In this document: positions 60,685-64,000 of the stretch, in pieces | Layout: each line of letters begins with the position of its first letter | Position numbering within the stretch: the first letter of the stretch is position 1 | Origin: Anoplopoma fimbria | Taxonomy: Eukaryota > Chordata > Actinopteri > Perciformes > Anoplopomatidae | Direction of reading: 5' to 3' | Assembly: GCF_027596085.1 (NCBI RefSeq) | Contig: NC_072456.1 | Location: 24,643,218 to 24,707,217 of the forward strand | Length of the DNA: 64,000 nt | The notes under the pieces: generated by a model | The model's database searches: none | What the model saw: the letters and a program-made list of their open reading frames with translations, nothing else | Told to the model about the DNA's origin: nothing | Program-made: the position numbers and the translations under genes

Positions 60685-61886
60685 TGTAAAGAGAAACGAG
60701 AAAGTGAGTCGGCTATGGAGTTTTTGTGACCTGGGATGTGATAGGCTCGGATGATGAATTGTTGCTGGGCCGAAACCAAGGTGAGTCTATGCATGAACTG
60801 CATTATGTCTAGACAATGTGACCGTCCTTTGTTGATGATGTCTTTTTGGACCATTCCCGGCCCCAAAGAATGGCTGCTATGACTACCGGATACATTTCAG
60901 AGATTGCCGAAGAAGGGGTGAGGGATGAGAATTCGTGCGGCTGAAAACCATTTGCTGTCGTAGAAGCCGCCGAAGCCGATGGAGGGGGCTGCGTCTGTGA
61001 ACAGCTGGATGTCTTCTGGCTTGGTGATGTGGTCATCGTAAAATAAAGAGATGCCGTTCCACGAGGAGAGGAACTGGTGCCACAGTTTTAGCTCTGTTTT
61101 GCATGCTTTGTCCAGGGAGGCGTGGCCATGGAGATTTGGGACAGAGGCGGCGACTGAAAGGAGGTGGGACAAGAAGGATCGACCTTGGGGGATGATGCGG
61201 ATGGCATAGTTGAGGTGGCCTAACAGTGAAAGGAGTTGGTGTTTGGTGCATTTGGGGGCCAGGAGGTAATTTGAAATGAGTAAGGAGATCCGATTGATTT
61301 TTTCGGTAGGTAGGGATGCTTGGAGTGAAACTGAGTCGAGGGTGATGCCGAGGAATTCGAGGGAGGTGCTGGGGCCTACGGTTTTCTCTGGAGACAGAGG
61401 AACGCTGAGTTCCTTGAACGCTGAGGTTAAAGTGTTGAGGCCGTGTGCTGGGGGTGAGGAAGGTGGCATGACGGTGAGGAAGTCGTCTAAGAGGTGGATG
61501 ACGTACGGAAGTTTATGGACGTTGATCAGGATCCAGCAGAGAGCTTCGGATAAGCAGTCGAAGATTTTTGGGCTGCTCTTGCACCCGAAGGTCAAGCGCA
61601 CTGCAAAGTAATAAGAGCCTTTCCAATGGACGCCAAAAAGATGCCAGAATTCGGGGTGGATCGGAAGAACTTTGAAGGCGCTGATGATGTCCGCTTTAGC
61701 CAACCAGGCTCCTTGACCTGCGAGGCGAATGAGGGATGCGGCGTTGGTGATTGTGGTGTACTGCATGGAGTAGTCCGGGCTCGGGATTAGGCTATTGATG
61801 CTTGGGATGGAAGAGCCGTGGGGGGATGAGAGGTCTATTATAAGTCTCTTTTTTCCTGAGTGTTTCCTAGTAGCTATGCCATCCAT
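60685..61886 (-). pseudogene. DIRS-element reverse transcriptase and RNase H, interrupted
   Basis: The 329-codon frame 61886-60897 has RT motifs: KKRLIIDLSSPHG, KADIISAFKVLPIHP (Asp66), LTFGCKSSPKIFD and the catalytic HLLDDFL (Asp134-Asp135). RNase H begins at LFTDAAPSIGFGGFYDSKW, then moves to a second frame (SEMYPVVIAAILWGREWS) and a third (YHIPGHKNSIADSLSRF), so at least two frameshifts disable it. Met-Asp at the apparent start come from the inserted repeat; the authentic frame would continue from ISPI on the other side of it. Confidence 0.82.
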
Positions 61887-62164
61887 CTTCCGTTACCGCT
61901 TATCCAGTTAAGGGTCGCGGGGGTGCTGGAGCCGATCCCAGCTGTCAATGGGCGAAGGCAGGGTACACCCTGGACAGGTCGCCAGCCTATCACAGGGCAG
62001 ACATATAGAGACAGACAACCATTCACACTCACATTCACACCTACGGGCAATTTAGAGTCTTCAATGAACCTAAGCTGCATGTCTTTGGACTGTGGGAGGA
62101 AGCCGGAGAACCCGGAGAGAACCCACGCTGACACGGGGAGAACATGCAAACTCCACACAGAAGG
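61878..62164 (+). repeat. Teleost repeat inserted in the RT gene
   Basis: Contains CCGTTACCGCTTATCC, GGGTACACCCTGGACAGGTC, CACCTACGGGCAATTTAGAG, GGAAGCCGGAGAACCCGGAG and AACATGCAAACTCCACACAG. Removing it restores the host protein text ISPI-GIATRK in one frame, which fixes the borders to within a few bases. No target-site duplication is visible. Confidence 0.8.
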
Positions 62165-63440
62165 TTGTCAATGGGGCTGATTCTGAATATGGGGAAAGGT
62201 GGGCTATGGAGAGGGCCGATCATGAAAGAGTCTTTGACTTCCTGAGCCAGGAGTATGTCAACTATGTCGGGCTCGGAGATGGCGGATTTCAAATTATGGC
62301 ATGTATAGGACTGTTCTGGTTTAACCTGCAAACCTGGGTGGAAGCCGTGTGTGAAACCTTGTATTAGGAAGCTGGTGAACTGGCGGTCTGGGTGGTTCTG
62401 TAAGGCGGAAGCTAGAGCTTGGACCTTGATTGGTGTATTGAGGTACTTACAGAGGCTGTGCTTGGTGGGGTTGTGGGGACAGGTTGGTCTGGAGTGGGCA
62501 CCTCCGCAGAAGGAGCAGGTGTGGAGGAAGCGGCAGCTAGAGGTGCTGCATCCTAAATCGTTGAAGTTATTGCAGACCATTCTCCCGCCCTGGAAGAGGA
62601 CTGGTCTGCCTCTCCTGTCTACCCCTTTGGGGAGAAGGCCGGTGGTTGTTGGCTGGTTGGTGGCTGGTTTTGGGATGATGGATGGTGGATGGTGGGGGAA
62701 ATGATGGAGGCAGGCTGCGGTAAGGCTGCGGTAGGATGTTGGGATGAAAGGATGCATGTGCATGGGTTGATAGTGTAGATTGGGGGAAAACGAGTGCAGA
62801 ATGTGATGTCTCTGGTGCAGAGAGGGTTTGCTGCGATACGACCTGGCCCTCTGGGGGGGCTGCTGTGGCTGACAGGGATTCCCCGGCCGTCGGATGCGTC
62901 GTGACGTCATCGGCGTAGCGGCTGACGCGGCGGCGGGAATCCGGAAGTGCTCGGGAGGTTTGCTGAGTGTTGTTATGTTGGGAGTCCGTGAAAAGTTTGA
63001 AAAGTTTTGCTTTCCTGTCGGACTTATTGAACGGGATGTTGCGCTGGGTGAGTACGTTCTTTAGACGTGAGACTGTCCACTTGGAGATGTGGGACGTGTT
63101 GGGGCTGTGGCGTGGTGAAGGAGGGTCAGGGTGGTTTTGCCCGTCGTTCAAGCGCCTGGATCTCGAGCGGATGGGAGAGCGGCTTCGGGGAGGGACGATG
63201 TCTCGCGCACCGAAGTCGAGTTCTCCCCCTGGGGCTGATGGAAGGCGAGGGGCCGACGGCCTCGGAGTTGTCCGGGGATGAATGTCGGGAGCCACGAGGA
63301 ACGTGGATGGTGGAACGTAGCCGAGGTTGCTGGCGACGAAGGATGGTGGGAGAAGGTTGGAGCCTCGGGACTTCGGGGGTGAGCTCGTGTTCTTCGAACA
63401 GCTCGTTGTCGGAAGGGTTTAGGAAGAGTTCCTGGTCCAT
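62165..63440 (-). pseudogene. DIRS-element gag-like gene, frame-broken
   Basis: Gag-like text is spread over three minus-strand frames (63440-63126, 63295-62567, 62910-62041), implying at least one or two frameshifts. The middle frame carries a SAP-like helix-turn-helix (KWTVSRLKNVLTQRNI, residues 73-88, then KAKLFKLF), a DNA-binding fold. The last frame has KGVDRRGRPVLFQGG, then a CCCH-type finger C-x7-C-x4-C-x3-H (residues 113-130) and a knuckle C-x2-C-x3-H-x4-C (CSFCGGAHSRPTC, 132-144). It continues into the region preceding the RT (QNHPDRQFTSFLIQGF, GPLHSPPFPIFRISPI) and is then cut by the inserted repeat. Confidence 0.75.
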
Positions 63441-64000
63441 GGTGCTGGGTAAGCGGTTTTGGGTTCTTGTTGTGTTTGTCTCGCGATTCTCACGTCATGA
63501 GGAAACAGAGTCAAGGAGGAAGTGGATGGATCCGTCATGCTTAAATACTTTGTGCAGAGACAATTAGGTGTTCAGGGCGTGGTCATTGTTCCCGAACTAA
63601 GTTATTTAAAACTTAATTTATTACCACGCATTTAATGCTCTCTGGGTGTCATTTCACACCATCAGAATATTAGATGCAAACAGGTGACATAGACGACAAT
63701 AGTCAGAAGATTATTAAAATAATAAAACTATGAAATTAATTTGTATGTTCAGTTGATAAAGTCAAACACAGTAGTGAGTCTTTTACTAACATGTTTGTCA
63801 TTTACAGACAGAAGTAGCTGCTAGGTAACACTGAACACTGACCAACAGCTGGTGCTACAGCATAGTCAACAACAACCCGGACAATAAAAACATATTGTAT
63901 TAATAATTAAGGCTCTTTATCTTAATTATAAATCTGGATGGGATTGAATTTAACGACAGCTCAACAGCCTCAGTGCAAATTTGGTGCACTTGAAACTCAA
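63441..64000. other. Flank of the DIRS element, nothing recognised
   Basis: May include the element's 5' non-coding end (63441-63600). The remainder is AT-rich with no gene seen. Confidence 0.5.

Larger units (their letters stand above)
59331..63440 (-). mobile_element. DIRS-order retrotransposon (gag, RT-RNase H, tyrosine recombinase)
   Basis: On the minus strand, in order: gag-like region with SAP and zinc-finger motifs (63440-62165), RT and RNase H (about 62400-60680), tyrosine recombinase (60383-59331). Replacing an integrase or endonuclease with a tyrosine recombinase defines the DIRS order (DIRS/Ngaro-type). There is no methyltransferase between RNase H and recombinase, which leans towards a Ngaro-like layout. 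Two later insertions split it: a tRNA-SINE at 60384-60678 and a teleost repeat at 61878-62164. Gag and RNase H are frame-broken. Terminal repeats could not be delimited, so the limits given are those of the coding region. Confidence 0.85.

Noticed and set aside
61878..62164. Helitron assignment for the inserted repeat
   Set aside because: Absence of a target duplication fits, but no TC start, CTRR end or terminal hairpin could be shown.
62092..63567. Long + strand frames (91-166 codons) opposite the gag region
   Set aside because: They are antisense shadows of the GC-rich gag; the minus strand carries the recognisable zinc fingers and SAP-like motif.

Overview
The window is vertebrate nuclear DNA, almost certainly from an acanthopterygian-type teleost. 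The genes have GT-AG introns (one GC-AG) and CpG-rich promoter sequence, and the DNA between them is packed with microsatellites, tRNA-derived SINEs, CR1/Rex1-like, L2-like and RTE/Rex3-like LINE fragments, MITEs and a DIRS-order retrotransposon. No bacterial or viral gene organisation is present. Three protein-coding genes are supported, all on the + strand.

Layout. 1-3.8 kb looks like the long 3' UTR of an upstream + strand gene and ends in a poly(A) signal; it carries a 693-bp MITE. 4.9-8.8 kb and 9.8-11.1 kb are large AT-rich minisatellite arrays (unit about 44 bp) on either side of a CpG-rich promoter at 8.9-9.2 kb. 11.7-22.6 kb is fam20b: eight coding exons, 409 residues, apparently intact. 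27.6-29.8 kb is a three-exon TNF-superfamily ligand gene of 196 residues. 42.5-43.2 kb is a second three-exon TNF-superfamily ligand gene of 181 residues with the same intron phases. The two ligands are probably the teleost counterparts of the mammalian TNFSF4/TNFSF18 pair, which lies on the same chromosome arm as FAM20B in human; which is which cannot be settled here.

Between and after the genes, 32.1-37.7 kb is a degenerate 'CATACTATACTATGACTTTTT' minisatellite broken up by several LINE insertions; the same family returns in the opposite orientation at 44.5-45.1 kb, so it brackets the second TNF-like gene. 45.0-47.0 kb is a tandem segmental duplication with a small ORF preserved in both copies. 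48.3-51.7 kb is a mosaic of LINE and SINE pieces, a solo LTR with clear target-site duplication and a head-to-head SINE palindrome. 51.7-59.0 kb is gene-poor with further repeats. 59.3-63.4 kb holds, on the minus strand, a DIRS-order retroelement: a frame-broken gag with SAP and zinc-finger motifs, a reverse transcriptase split by another repeat, a broken RNase H, and an uninterrupted tyrosine recombinase whose upstream side is a later SINE insertion.

FAM20B is a Golgi xylosylkinase of glycosaminoglycan biosynthesis and the TNF-like proteins are type II membrane cytokines; they share a chromosomal neighbourhood rather than a pathway. The most interesting non-genic signals are the LINE-3'UTR-derived higher-order minisatellite beside a CTCF-like site at the fam20b promoter, paired kappaB sites plus an overlapping upstream ORF at the second cytokine gene, a GC-AG intron in fam20b, and several traceable rearrangements.
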